A stretch of DNA of 64,000 bases, from NCBI RefSeq assembly GCF_900112175.1, contig NZ_FOYT01000002.1:682001-746000 (forward strand), given 5' to 3'. Within the stretch, counting starts at the first letter, position 1; every line of letters starts with the position of its first letter. Below, piece after piece: positions 27,536 to 35,587 of this stretch. This DNA is from Halogeometricum rufum (lineage in GTDB: Archaea > Halobacteriota > Halobacteria > Halobacteriales > Haloferacaceae). The notes beneath the pieces are model-generated. The model saw only the letters and a list, made by a program, of their open reading frames with translations. It was not told where the DNA came from and did not search any database. A program made the translations under genes and the position numbers.

Positions 27536-27841
27536 TCAGTCTCGCAGTTCGTACCCCATCTCGCGGAGGAGGCCGCCGACGCGCCCCGAGTGGTCGCCCT
27601 GCAGTTCGATTTCGCCCTCGTCGACGGTGCCGCCGCAGGCGAGTTTGCGCTTCAGTCGGGAGGCGACGTCCCGCAGTTCCGGCGCCGAGAGGTCGAATCC
27701 GGAGACGACGGTGACGGCCTTGCCGTAGCGTCGCGTGTCGACGTGGACGGAGAGTTGCTGGTGGGACTGTTCGAGGTCACGGTCGATGCCGAGTTCCTCG
27801 GGGAGTCCGGCGATGGATGACAGGTCGTCCTTGTTTGCCAC
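27536..27841 (-). CDS. sui1: Translation initiation factor aIF1 (SUI1/YciH)
   Basis: A 101-residue SUI1-fold protein that guards start-codon selection on the small ribosomal subunit. Conserved SUI1 features are TRRYGKAVTVVSGFD, the zinc-less LKRKLACGGTVDEGEIELQGDH block, and the terminal GLLREMGYELRD. Begins with GTG at 27841 (MANKDDLSS). Length is normal for the family. Confidence 0.95.
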   Translation of the reverse strand: MANKDDLSSIAGLPEELGIDRDLEQSHQQLSVHVDTRRYGKAVTVVSGFDLSAPELRDVASRLKRKLACGGTVDEGEIELQGDHSGRVGGLLREMGYELRD

Positions 27842-28034
27842 GCCTCCGCTAGGGGGCCGGCGGATATACGCGTTCGCCCGCCGGCACGGGCGACAAACGG
27901 AGGTGTAGAGGCGGCGTGTGAGCGACGTGTAGGCGGCGTGTGAAACGAGGCGGTGCGGACGCTTCGGTGGGGGGCGAGGGGTGGAGAGCGGGGGGGAACC
28001 GGCAGGCGATTCCGACGCTGCCGAGCGCGGGGGC

Positions 28035-28163
28035 TCAGTCGCCGGGGTTGTTGCCGCGGCCGTAGTGAGCGACCATCTTCCACATCGTCTCGTCCAACTG
28101 CTCCCCGTCGGAGACGGAGACGAGTTGGCGGTACAGCGTGTCTGAGACGGTTATCTCGGGCAT
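28035..28163 (-). CDS. DUF7557-like 42-residue protein (antitoxin-like)
   Basis: A short protein, MPEITVSDTLYRQLVSVSDG followed by EQLDETMWKMVAHYGRGNNP and GD. The first half (a beta strand then a helix with TVSDxLYxxL) resembles the small VapB/RHH-like haloarchaeal proteins grouped as DUF7557 (from memory). No toxin-like gene adjoins it. TATTATA on the minus strand at 28187-28193 lies ~25 bp upstream, fitting a leaderless start and supporting the gene. Confidence 0.6.
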   Translation of the reverse strand: MPEITVSDTLYRQLVSVSDGEQLDETMWKMVAHYGRGNNPGD

Positions 28164-28220
28164 CGAACGCGGATACGACGGTCAGGGGTATAATACTACT
28201 GTGATGCGGAATCGAGTAAA

Positions 28221-28388
28221 TTAGGCGAGAGAGCGCCGGAACGGCGCGGACGACACCGGACGCTCGGTCGATTCGGCGGGAGCGTAGCGGCGCCGTGCGT
28301 AGTGTGGCACGTGACCGAACGACGGTCCGAGTCGGCACGCCGGGTACCGTTCTCCGAGCGTGAGTGTCAGCTCGTCGTACTGTTTCAC
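28221..28388 (-). CDS. Possible 55-residue small protein
   Basis: GTG at 28388 opens VKQYDELTLTLGERYPACRL and continues with a basic middle (HYARRRYAP) to TAA at 28221. It lies between the DUF7557-like gene and the divergent PRTase gene. Its basic composition is unusual for a haloarchaeal soluble protein, and I recognise no family, so it may be chance. Confidence 0.3.
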   Translation of the reverse strand: MKQYDELTLTLGERYPACRLGPSFGHVPHYARRRYAPAESTERPVSSAPFRRSLA

Positions 28389-28479
28389 GGTTTTTTCTTG
28401 CCTAAATCGCGTTATTGGTGCCACTAAAGTGCGTTACCGTGGGTAGAGTAATACGGCCCCGAGGACAGAGTTCCCGATA

Positions 28480-29475
28480 GTGAACTACAGAAGTGTCTCC
28501 GAGTTAAACAGAGATACTCGCCAACTGGCCCGGGAACTCCCGGACCGCATCGACCTGGTCGTTGGCATCCCGAGAAGCGGCCTGCTGGCCGCCAACCTCC
28601 TCTGTTTGAGCCTCGACGTGCCGATGACGGACGTGGAAGGATTGTGTGAGGGACGCATCCTGCAGACGGGGCACCGCTACGACGGCGCGGTCTCGTTCGA
28701 CGACGTGGAGACGGTGCTGGTCGTCGACGACTCCGTGGACACCGGCCGGCAGATGCGGGAGACGAAGGGCCGACTCGCGGAGATGGAGTTTCCGTTCGAC
28801 CTCGAGTACGGCGCGATATACATCTCCTCGCAGGGCCACCGGGAAGTCGACCACTGGGTGGACGTCATCAGTAAACCGCGCGTGTTCGAGTGGAACATGA
28901 TGCACCACCCGATGCTGAAGCAGTTCTGCGTGGACATCGACGGCGTCCTCTGTCGCGACCCGACGCGCGAGGAGAACGACGACGGCCCCCGCTATCGGGA
29001 GTTCCTCACGACGGTCGAACCCCGCGTCGTCCCCACGGAGAAAATCGGGTGGCTGGTGACGTGTCGACTGGAACAGTACCGCGACGAGACGGAGGCGTGG
29101 CTGGACCGACACGGCATCGAGTACGAGAACCTGGTGATGATGGACCTGCCGTCGAAGGAGGCCCGGAAGCGACGCGGCAACCACGCCGAGTACAAGGCGA
29201 AGGTGTACCGCCGGACCGACGCGGACCTGTTCATCGAGAGTTCGCGACAGCAAGCCACGAAGATATGCGACCTGACGAGAAAGCCCGTCCACTGCTACGA
29301 GGAGAACGAGATGCTCAATCCGGGGCACCTCGACCGCGCGTTCCAGAAGAGTTCGAGCTACCTGTCGCGGTTCAGCGAGAACCCGCTCGGTTTCTCGCTG
29401 AAGGCGAGCAAGTACGTCCTCAACGAGGGCTACTACACGCTGAGTCGGTTGACGGAGCGTCGGGGCGGGAAGTGA
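28480..29475 (+). CDS. Phosphoribosyltransferase fused to a HAD-like phosphatase domain
   Basis: A 331-residue two-domain protein from a GTG at 28480. Residues ~1-130 form a type I PRTase: LVVGIPRSGLLAANLL and the PRPP-binding loop VLVVDDSVDTGRQM (79-92). Residues ~148-270 form a HAD-like domain with motif I CVDIDGVLCRDP (150-161), a Cys/Arg-containing motif II position WLVTCRLEQY (191-200) and LFIESSRQQA (250-259) in the motif IV region. The C-terminal ~60 residues are helical. Similar fusions occur near sugar-polymer genes, but none lie here; substrate unknown. Confidence 0.8.
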   Translation: MNYRSVSELNRDTRQLARELPDRIDLVVGIPRSGLLAANLLCLSLDVPMTDVEGLCEGRILQTGHRYDGAVSFDDVETVLVVDDSVDTGRQMRETKGRLAEMEFPFDLEYGAIYISSQGHREVDHWVDVISKPRVFEWNMMHHPMLKQFCVDIDGVLCRDPTREENDDGPRYREFLTTVEPRVVPTEKIGWLVTCRLEQYRDETEAWLDRHGIEYENLVMMDLPSKEARKRRGNHAEYKAKVYRRTDADLFIESSRQQATKICDLTRKPVHCYEENEMLNPGHLDRAFQKSSSYLSRFSENPLGFSLKASKYVLNEGYYTLSRLTERRGGK

Positions 29476-29817
29476 CCCGCAGAGACACGGCGCGATAGCC
29501 GGGCGAGCGGGTCGATACTCGGCTCGTTCCCCGATTCGACGGCTGGATTGCGTTCTGCGGAGTCGTTCGGGAACTCGGTTACTGTCCTCACTGCTTCGTC
29601 GGCACACGTCTCTTTGGGCTGTTCGACTACAGTGGTGACACGCGCGTTCCGACCTCCGTCGGCAACCCCAACCGCCCGACTGCGCGGACTACCGTTCACG
29701 CGGTGACCGAACGCACCTGGAAATAGCCGTGGCTCAGAAGTGTGAAGTGTCGAGATTAGGTGGCTGGGGAGTTCCCGCACCCAATCCACCTCCGCCGAAC
29801 GGCGTGAGGTGAGTAGG
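29476..29817. other. Gap without a supportable gene
   Basis: Between the PRTase-HAD gene and tRNA-Ile. An open frame crosses it on the minus strand but has no family resemblance and runs into the tRNA, so nothing coding is called. No repeat or strong promoter was seen. Confidence 0.5.
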
Positions 29818-29891
29818 TGGGCCAACGCGGATTTGAACCGCGGACCTCCCGGTTATCAGCCGAGCGCTCAACCTGACTGAGCTATTGGCCC
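29818..29891 (-). tRNA. tRNA-Ile (anticodon GAT)
   Basis: A 74-nt cloverleaf read on the minus strand: acceptor GGGCCAA pairs with TTGGCCC, D-arm AGCTCAGTCAGGTTGAGCG, anticodon loop CTGATAA giving anticodon GAT, and T-arm CGCGGTTCAAATCCGCG, with A as discriminator. No intron; CCA is not encoded. TCTTAAAC about 40 bp upstream on the minus strand could be its TATA element. No integrase or att-like repeat was seen at its 3' end. Confidence 0.95.
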
Positions 29892-30166
29892 AGGTGAGCG
29901 CATTCAGTCGTTGTTCGAGGATTCGTTTAAGAGTTTCTTTTCGCTACGGGTCCGTCGGGTGGTAGTGAGCCGCACCGTTCCACAGACGCCCGGACGATGC
30001 CGGTCACGACCACCGAGGCGGTGCCCGGACGGACGGCGTCTCACGACGCACACGACCGCCGCGGAAACGAACGGACACCCCCAGCGTGCGTTGCGACGCG
30101 GGCGGGAGACTGAACCGTCGAAGGAGAGGGTGAATCGGAGTCGAGGCGACCGCGAGGCGGCGCGCC

Positions 30167-30676
30167 TCAGGAGTTGTCGTCGTCCGGCCGACCGTAGTTC
30201 TCGGGGTCGAGGTTCACGACGTCGTCGTCCGGGAAGCCGCCGACCCAGACGTTGCCCGAGGCGAAACCGCCGGTCTGCTTCTCCAGATACGGTTTGACGA
30301 CGAAGCGCTTCGTCGTCTCGCGGATGGGGAAGCGCGTCACCGGGATGGCGAGGAGGAACCCGATGAGGTCGGTCACGACGCCCGGCGTGAGGAGGAACGC
30401 GCCCGCGGCGATGAGCAGGCCGCCGTCCAGCAGTTCGTTCGTCGGGATGCCGCCCGTCGCGACTTTCCGCTGGAGTTTCGAGAGCGTGTGTCGGCCCTCG
30501 GCGCGGACGAGGAGCATACCGACGAGCCCCGTCAGAACGACCAACAGGACCGTGGGAACGAACCCGATGGTGCTGGCCAGCGGGACCAGCAGGAGCGTAT
30601 CCAAGAGGGGAATCGCGAGGAGTGCCGCGATGACCCAGCGCGTCTGCATGCGCGTCTCTATTGGGTCGTCGTTCAT
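30167..30676 (-). CDS. fxsA: FxsA family membrane protein
   Basis: A 169-residue protein of the FxsA family: hydrophobic segments near residues 15-35, 39-55 and 84-115, with the family motifs LLVPLASTIGFVPTVLLVV, LLDGGLLIAAGAFLLTPG and VTDLIGFLLAIP. In E. coli FxsA affects phage F exclusion; the general role is unknown. The acidic tail VVNLDPENYGRPDDDNS is haloarchaeal. Confidence 0.9.
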   Translation of the reverse strand: MNDDPIETRMQTRWVIAALLAIPLLDTLLLVPLASTIGFVPTVLLVVLTGLVGMLLVRAEGRHTLSKLQRKVATGGIPTNELLDGGLLIAAGAFLLTPGVVTDLIGFLLAIPVTRFPIRETTKRFVVKPYLEKQTGGFASGNVWVGGFPDDDVVNLDPENYGRPDDDNS

Positions 30677-30739
30677 AGCCCTTGTGTCCTCGGCGTGGGG
30701 AACGAACGGCGCGCGGCCGTCGGGGTGGGAGACCTGCAG

Positions 30740-31144
30740 TCAGTCGAAGTCCGTCGGCCGCGCGAGTTCCAGATACGGTTCCAGCTTCGAGAGCGAGTCG
30801 GTCGGTTCGACCACGTCCGCCTCCCGGTCGTACGTGACGACGCCGTCGTCTTCGAGTCGCGGGAGGTGAGCGTGGTCCAGCGAGACGGTCGTGCGCGTGA
30901 CCTGTTCGCTGGTTGCCTCGTCGATGTCCACGCCGGCCTCCCACGTCGCGACTCTGCGAGCGAGTTCCTCGCGTCCGACCGGTCCGCGCACGTCCGAGAG
31001 GAAGTAGAGCACGAACCGGCGCCTGCGGTTGCTGAGGATGTGGAAGATGGCGTCGAGCGACAGTTCGCCCCCGTCCAGTTGGACGGGAGGAGACAGTTCG
31101 GTCTCGGCGTCGTCGCCGTCTGTCTCGTCGGTTTCGAAGGTCAT
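30740..31144 (-). CDS. DUF7344 winged-helix-type regulator
   Basis: A 134-residue protein with SLDAIFHILSNRRRRFVLYF, the characteristic start of the haloarchaeal DUF7344 winged-helix family, followed by GREELARRVATWEAGV and VSLDHAHLPRLEDDGVVTYD, corresponding to the recognition helix and wing. Probably a transcriptional regulator; target unknown. Upstream lies another small regulator-type gene (HalOD1) on the same strand. Confidence 0.82.
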   Translation of the reverse strand: MTFETDETDGDDAETELSPPVQLDGGELSLDAIFHILSNRRRRFVLYFLSDVRGPVGREELARRVATWEAGVDIDEATSEQVTRTTVSLDHAHLPRLEDDGVVTYDREADVVEPTDSLSKLEPYLELARPTDFD

Positions 31145-31254
31145 GGGTGCCCGTGAGTCCCCGCCAGACCGCAACTCTTCTCTACGTTGCAGGGGGGGAG
31201 ATAAAACATCTTTTGCCGGTCGCTTGACGACCCCTCTCCGACCCACGGCGACGG

Positions 31255-31626
31255 TCAGGTGGCGCGCCGTTCGAAAGCGAGTTCGTCCCGGCGGACGGTG
31301 ACGACGCAGTCGTCCAGTCTGAACGAGAGCGACCCCCCCGAGACGCCGGCGTTCGTGGCGTACGAGTCGACGAGCGTATCGAAAGCATCCGGGTCGATGG
31401 TCTCGTAGGCGGGTTCTAACTCGCACGTATCCACACCCAGCACGTCCGAAACCGCGAGGACGACGTCCACGAACAGTTCGCGCGCGGACGCCGGGTCGTA
31501 GCGGGCGCGATACAGTCCGGCCTGTTCGTCGTATCGGAGGTCGGTGAGCGAGCGGTAGGGTGCGGGCGTTCGGCTCTCAGGGGGTCGGTCGTCGGCCATC
31601 GTGTTCACTCGAACGTAGGATGACAT
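31255..31626 (-). CDS. HalOD1 output-domain protein
   Basis: A 123-residue protein, essentially one HalOD1 domain (SARELFVDVVLAVSDVLGVD, ETIDPDAFDTLVDS, then the strand pair GGSLSFRLDDCVVTVRR). HalOD1 usually ends signalling proteins in haloarchaea; here it stands alone. GATATAAC on the minus strand about 35 bp upstream supports the ATG at 31626; a second Met at 31599 (MADDRP) is possible. Same strand as the DUF7344 gene, 110 bp upstream of it. Confidence 0.8.
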   Translation of the reverse strand: MSSYVRVNTMADDRPPESRTPAPYRSLTDLRYDEQAGLYRARYDPASARELFVDVVLAVSDVLGVDTCELEPAYETIDPDAFDTLVDSYATNAGVSGGSLSFRLDDCVVTVRRDELAFERRAT

Positions 31627-31744
31627 TCGTACAAAAATCCGTCGTTGGAGAACGTTATATCTGACTCACAGGGCAAAGATGAAGTGTTTTTCAACTTTGG
31701 GAGCAGTTTCAGACGTGAAACGAGGCACGTTCGGCGGCGGATAG

Positions 31745-31804
31745 CGTGAGGAGGGAGTGACGAGTCGGACGAATACGTGAGGAGGGAGTGACGAGTCGGA
31801 CGAA
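31745..31804. repeat. Perfect 29-bp tandem direct repeat
   Basis: Two identical 29-bp copies beginning CGTGAGGAGGGAGTGACGAG (31745-31773 and 31776-31804), separated by TA. They sit directly after the stop of the FilR1-like regulator gene (ends 31809 on the minus strand). Non-coding; could affect transcript termination or be slipped-strand duplication. Confidence 0.9.
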
Positions 31805-31808
31805 CGTC

Positions 31809-32561
31809 TCAGAAGAGCGTCGCGAACTCCGCCTGCGAGACGTACGACTCGAACAACTGTTCGGCCCACTCGTACACGTCAGGGTCCGCGGACTCGACGA
31901 AGGGTGCCTGACTCCCGTCCGCACGGTGCGTCGTCATCGCCACCCGGTCGTCGAAGACGAACAGGTCGAACGGACAGTCGTCGTGGATGAGGACCTCGAG
32001 ATCTCCCTCGCGGCACGCCGCCTTCGACTCGCTCGCGTAGTCGTCGAAGAGGATGTCGACGACCTGTCGGTCGAAGACGGCACGGATGGACGACCCGTCC
32101 GTGGCGTGTTCACAGCACCGTTCCACGTACACCGGAGAGACGATACCCGAGAACATCCGCAGAGAGTCGGAGTCGGCCAGCATGTCGGAGACGCGTTTGA
32201 CCGCGAAGTGCGGCCGCCGGCGTCCGCACGGGGTCACCGACGCGTCCGAGAGGGGGCCGACCGGGAACGACACCTCGGTTTCGACGGCCTCGAGGAACGG
32301 CGCCAACTGCGAGGCGGTATCGAGGTCGCGGCGACACTCGGCGACGCTCCGCGTCGCGACGCGGCCGAAACTGGTGAGTTCGAACGCGTCTTCGCGCTTT
32401 CTGAGCAGTCCGAGGTCGGCGAGTCGGTTCGTCGAGCGGTGGACGGTCGAACGCGAGAAGGAGAGCCGGTCCGCTAACTGCGCCGCGGTCCGCGGACGGT
32501 CGGTGAGTGCGTCGAGTATCGGGAACCGTTTGACGACTTCGACCACGTCTTCGTCGTCCAT
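31809..32561 (-). CDS. Winged-helix regulator with FilR1-like C-terminus
   Basis: A 250-residue DNA-binding protein. Residues ~8-75 form a winged helix (FPILDALTDRPRTAAQLADR, FSRSTVHRSTNRLADLGLL, FELTSFGRVATRSV), and residues ~90-250 match the FilR1 (methanogenesis-regulatory) type ligand domain seen in many haloarchaeal regulators (ISPVYVERCCEH-like IVSPVYVERCCEH, then VLIHDDCPFDLFVFDD). Ligand and targets unknown. ATG at 32561 preferred over the GTG one codon upstream. Confidence 0.82.
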   Translation of the reverse strand: MDDEDVVEVVKRFPILDALTDRPRTAAQLADRLSFSRSTVHRSTNRLADLGLLRKREDAFELTSFGRVATRSVAECRRDLDTASQLAPFLEAVETEVSFPVGPLSDASVTPCGRRRPHFAVKRVSDMLADSDSLRMFSGIVSPVYVERCCEHATDGSSIRAVFDRQVVDILFDDYASESKAACREGDLEVLIHDDCPFDLFVFDDRVAMTTHRADGSQAPFVESADPDVYEWAEQLFESYVSQAEFATLF

Positions 32562-32601
32562 CACTCGTGTGCCTCGTTTGTGATCACCGACGAGCGTGCG
32601 G

Positions 32602-32760
32602 TCAGGTCCGCTCTATCTCGGCCTCGACCGTCTCGGCGTCTATCGAGAGGTCGTGCGCGTACTGGGCGTGTTCCTGCACGAGGTGGACGACTTCGTCGTC
32701 GGTGTCTGCGCGAACCATGAAGCTACACCCGTCCTGGAAGCACTCGAACTGAGAGGGCAT
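32602..32760 (-). CDS. DUF1059 small protein
   Basis: A 52-residue protein, MPSQFECFQDGCSFMVRADT then DDEVVHLVQEHAQYAHDLSI. The Cys-x4-Cys near the start and downstream His residues (VQEHAQYAH) resemble DUF1059 proteins and could bind a metal. Divergent from the DUF255 thioredoxin protein across a 120 bp gap containing a hairpin. Confidence 0.75.
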   Translation of the reverse strand: MPSQFECFQDGCSFMVRADTDDEVVHLVQEHAQYAHDLSIDAETVEAEIERT

Positions 32761-32810
32761 GGGGACGACTACTCTTCTCTCCCCCGTAAGGACTCTGGCC
32801 CTAAGGGGAG

Positions 32811-32827
32811 AGTGCGCGGAGCGCACT
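32811..32827. promoter_or_regulatory. Perfect inverted repeat in a divergent promoter gap
   Basis: AGTGCGC / GCGCACT (32811-32817 and 32821-32827, 3-bp centre GGA), itself flanked by GGCCC and GGGCC, in the 120 bp gap between the divergent DUF1059 and DUF255 genes. A dimeric regulator site or RNA hairpin is possible. Confidence 0.4.
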
Positions 32828-32880
32828 GGGCCCGGCGACACCTCGAAGGGCTTACCCCCCGCGGTCACCCAGCGTGAGTC

Positions 32881-34551
32881 ATGACGGACGACGAGACGCG
32901 CGTCGAGTGGCGGCGGTGGGGTCCGGAGGCGTTCGAGGAGGCCGACGCGGCCGGGAAACCCGTGTTGCTGTCGCTGACGGCGACGTGGTGCGACGGCTGT
33001 CACGAGATGGACGTCGAGACGTACGGCGAACCGCGCATCGCCGCGAACGTGAACGACGACTTCGTGCCGGTCCGAGTCGACGTGGACCGCCACCCGCGCG
33101 TCCGCGAGCGCTACAACATGGGCGGGTTCCCCTCGACGGTGTTCTGCACGCCGTCGGGCGAACTCGTCACCGGGGCGATGTACCTCGGCCCCGACGGCAT
33201 GCGGCAGGTGCTCGACCGGGTCCGGGAGGCGTGGACCGATCGAGGCGACGCGGCCGGCCGGGTCCCGCGCGCTCTCGCGGACGACCCGACGCCGGAGGGG
33301 CCGGTGGACACGCACATCGAGGAACACCTCGCCGGGCAACTGGACGAGAAGTACGACGACCGGTTCGCCGGGTGGGGCGACGGGACGAAGTTCCCGATGC
33401 CGCGGACGATAGAGTTCGCCCTGAAGCGGTCGCGGCGACAGGCGGTGGAGACGCTCCGGACGCTGGCGGAGACGCTGTTCGACGACGTGGAAGGCGGCTT
33501 CTTCCGCTACGCCGAGGGCCGGGACTGGTCGGACCCGCACCACGAGAAACTGCTCGACACGAACGCCGCCCTCGTGCGGGCGTTCGCCAACGGCTACCTC
33601 TACACCGGCGACGACGCCCTCCTCGACCCGGCCCGGCGGACGCAGGCCTTCCTCGCGGAACGGCTCTGGAACGGCGCGGCGTTCGGGGGGAGCGTCGGCC
33701 CCGGCGACGGAAGTAGCGTCGGCCCCGACGACGGCGAGGAGTACTACGAACTGGACGCCGACGGCCGCGCCGACCACGCGGGGCCGCGGCGGGACCTGAC
33801 CGCCTACGCCGGCGCGAACGCCCTCGCGGCGGACGCCCTGCTGACGCTGACCGCGTACACCGACGACGAGTCCGCCCGCGACTACGCGGTTCGGACGCTG
33901 GACTACCTCGACAGCCGACTCGTCGACGACGACGGCGTCGTGGCGCACTTCGAGGCGGGCGAGGAGACGGGCGAGACGCTCCTCCTCGAGGACCACGCGC
34001 GGGTCGTCGCCGCGTTCGGCAGGGCGCGACAGGTGCTCGGCGACGACCGGTATCTCGACCGGGCGCGGGTCGTCGCGGACGCGACGCTCGACGAACTGCA
34101 GGCGGGCGACGGCGCCTTCAGAGACGGGCCGGCGTCGGGCGCCGGGTTGCTCGACCGGCCGCTTCGACCGCTGGACGCGAACGTGGAGATGGCCGACGCG
34201 CTCTGTGACCTCGCGGCGGTGACGGGCGAGGACGCCTACGAGGACGCCGCGCGGAACGCCGTCGGCGCGTTCGCGGGCGCGTGGGACCGCATCGGCGTCC
34301 AGGTCGCCGGGTACGGGTCGGTGGCGGCGCGACTGACCCGACCGACGCTCGTCGTCGCCGTCGGCGCGCCGGCCGGGTCGGACCTCCACCGCGCGGCCCT
34401 CCGCGTCGCCGACCACGAGAAGGTCGTCGTCCCCGACGCGCCGGCCGTCTCGGCCGACGCGGCGACGGTTCGCCTCGGCGACCGCGAACGGACCGTCACC
34501 ACACCCGACCAGTTGATGACCGCCGTCTCCGACCTCACCGACGGCGCGTGA
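32881..34551 (+). CDS. DUF255/YyaL thioredoxin-fold protein
   Basis: A 556-residue protein of the YyaL/SPATA20 type. Residues ~10-120 are a thioredoxin domain with the redox pair C37-x2-C40 (ATWCDGCHEMD) and cis-Pro region GGFPSTVF. The rest is an (alpha/alpha)6-barrel-like region, with GDGTKFPMPRTIEFAL and DVEGGFFRYAEGRDW typical of the family. Shorter than bacterial homologues (~690 residues), as in other haloarchaeal versions. Function unknown; a redox or sugar-epimerase-like role has been proposed for the family. Confidence 0.9.
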   Translation: MTDDETRVEWRRWGPEAFEEADAAGKPVLLSLTATWCDGCHEMDVETYGEPRIAANVNDDFVPVRVDVDRHPRVRERYNMGGFPSTVFCTPSGELVTGAMYLGPDGMRQVLDRVREAWTDRGDAAGRVPRALADDPTPEGPVDTHIEEHLAGQLDEKYDDRFAGWGDGTKFPMPRTIEFALKRSRRQAVETLRTLAETLFDDVEGGFFRYAEGRDWSDPHHEKLLDTNAALVRAFANGYLYTGDDALLDPARRTQAFLAERLWNGAAFGGSVGPGDGSSVGPDDGEEYYELDADGRADHAGPRRDLTAYAGANALAADALLTLTAYTDDESARDYAVRTLDYLDSRLVDDDGVVAHFEAGEETGETLLLEDHARVVAAFGRARQVLGDDRYLDRARVVADATLDELQAGDGAFRDGPASGAGLLDRPLRPLDANVEMADALCDLAAVTGEDAYEDAARNAVGAFAGAWDRIGVQVAGYGSVAARLTRPTLVVAVGAPAGSDLHRAALRVADHEKVVVPDAPAVSADAATVRLGDRERTVTTPDQLMTAVSDLTDGA

Positions 34552-34609
34552 GAGCGCCGCCTCGGAGCGCAGAGCCGTGAACCGGCAGAACGTGTAAACC
34601 CCCGGTTTG

Positions 34610-34638
34610 TTTTTAACCGTGGGGGGTCTGTTGTGACC
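34610..34638 (+). promoter_or_regulatory. TATA element of the TrmB-family gene
   Basis: TTTTTAACC (34610-34618) lies ~25 bp ahead of the ATG at 34639, indicating a leaderless transcript and favouring 34639 over the GTG at 34633. Confidence 0.6.
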
Positions 34639-35463
34639 ATGACCAGTCTGCGGGACCTCGGGTTGTCGGAGTACGAGGCGCGAGCGTACCGGTCGTTGCT
34701 GCGGACGGGTGCGACAACCGCCAAGGAGTTGTCGCGCGCCAGCGACGTGCCGATGGGCCGCATCTACGACGTGCTGAACAGTCTCGAACAGCACAGTCTC
34801 GTCCGGAGTCAGGCGGCGAGTCGCCCGAAGAAGTACGTCGCCGTCGAACCCGACACCGCGCTGGACCGTCTGCTGGAGACGAAGCGGCGGGAGTTAGAGG
34901 AGAAGGCCGAACAGTACGAGGCGGTCGTCGACGAACTCACCGACGAGTTGGAGACCGCAGAACCCGTGCAGGGGCAGTTCTGGACCGCCGCCGTCGGGAT
35001 GGAGGAGTCCGTGGACCTGTTGCTCGAACGCCTCTCGGCCGCCGACAGTTCGCTCGTCATGGTCGCCGGGACGCTCTCGCCGCAGTTCGACCTGGGCCGC
35101 GTCGGCGAACTCGTCACGGACGAACTCGAAGCCGCACTGGACCGCGGCGTGGAGGTGTCCGTGCTGATGTCGCCGAAGATAGTCTCGTCGCTCCCCCGGA
35201 GCGTCGGCCAACGCTACGTCGACCGCCTGGAGAACCACCCGCGCTTCGAGGTGCGGACGACGGAACAACTGCCGGGGACGTTCAACCTCATCGACGACGT
35301 GGAGGTGTGCATCGAGGTCCCGAACCCCCTCGACCCCGGCGAACCGTTCGCGATGATAGACCTGAAGGACGCCGAGTTCGCCACCGACATCCGAGAGATG
35401 TTCGACCCGCGGTGGGCGGAGGCCAAGCCCCTCACGCTGTCGAACGTCGAAGCGGACGACTGA
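34639..35463 (+). CDS. TrmB family transcriptional regulator
   Basis: A 274-residue archaeal regulator. The N-terminal winged helix (LGLSEYEARAYRSLLRTGAT, ELSRASDVPMGRIYDVLNSL) is typical TrmB, followed by a coiled-coil segment (residues ~80-110) and the C-terminal phospholipase D-like/sugar-binding-type domain (SSLVMVAGTLSPQFDLGRVG, LIDDVEVCIEVPNP). TrmB relatives sense sugars and control metabolic genes; here neither ligand nor targets can be read from the neighbours. Confidence 0.9.
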   Translation: MTSLRDLGLSEYEARAYRSLLRTGATTAKELSRASDVPMGRIYDVLNSLEQHSLVRSQAASRPKKYVAVEPDTALDRLLETKRRELEEKAEQYEAVVDELTDELETAEPVQGQFWTAAVGMEESVDLLLERLSAADSSLVMVAGTLSPQFDLGRVGELVTDELEAALDRGVEVSVLMSPKIVSSLPRSVGQRYVDRLENHPRFEVRTTEQLPGTFNLIDDVEVCIEVPNPLDPGEPFAMIDLKDAEFATDIREMFDPRWAEAKPLTLSNVEADD

Positions 35464-35587
35464 CCGACGCCGTCGAACCGACGAGGAGAACCGCTCACGG
35501 CAGAGCGAGTCGCTCGGTCGTCGCGGCGTTCGCGCCGGCGATTGCGTCGGCGCGGTCCCGAATCGCGACCGACGACGGCGACCCGGA

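Noticed and set aside
29818-29891. tRNA-Ile as an integration site of a genomic island
   Set aside because: No integrase, no duplicated tRNA 3' end and no composition shift beside it.
31745-31804. 29-bp repeat as a minimal CRISPR (two repeats)
   Set aside because: The spacer is only 2 bp and no cas genes are near.
32602-34794. 730-codon minus-strand frame
   Set aside because: Only its last 52 codons (DUF1059) look like protein; the rest is antisense to the DUF255 gene.
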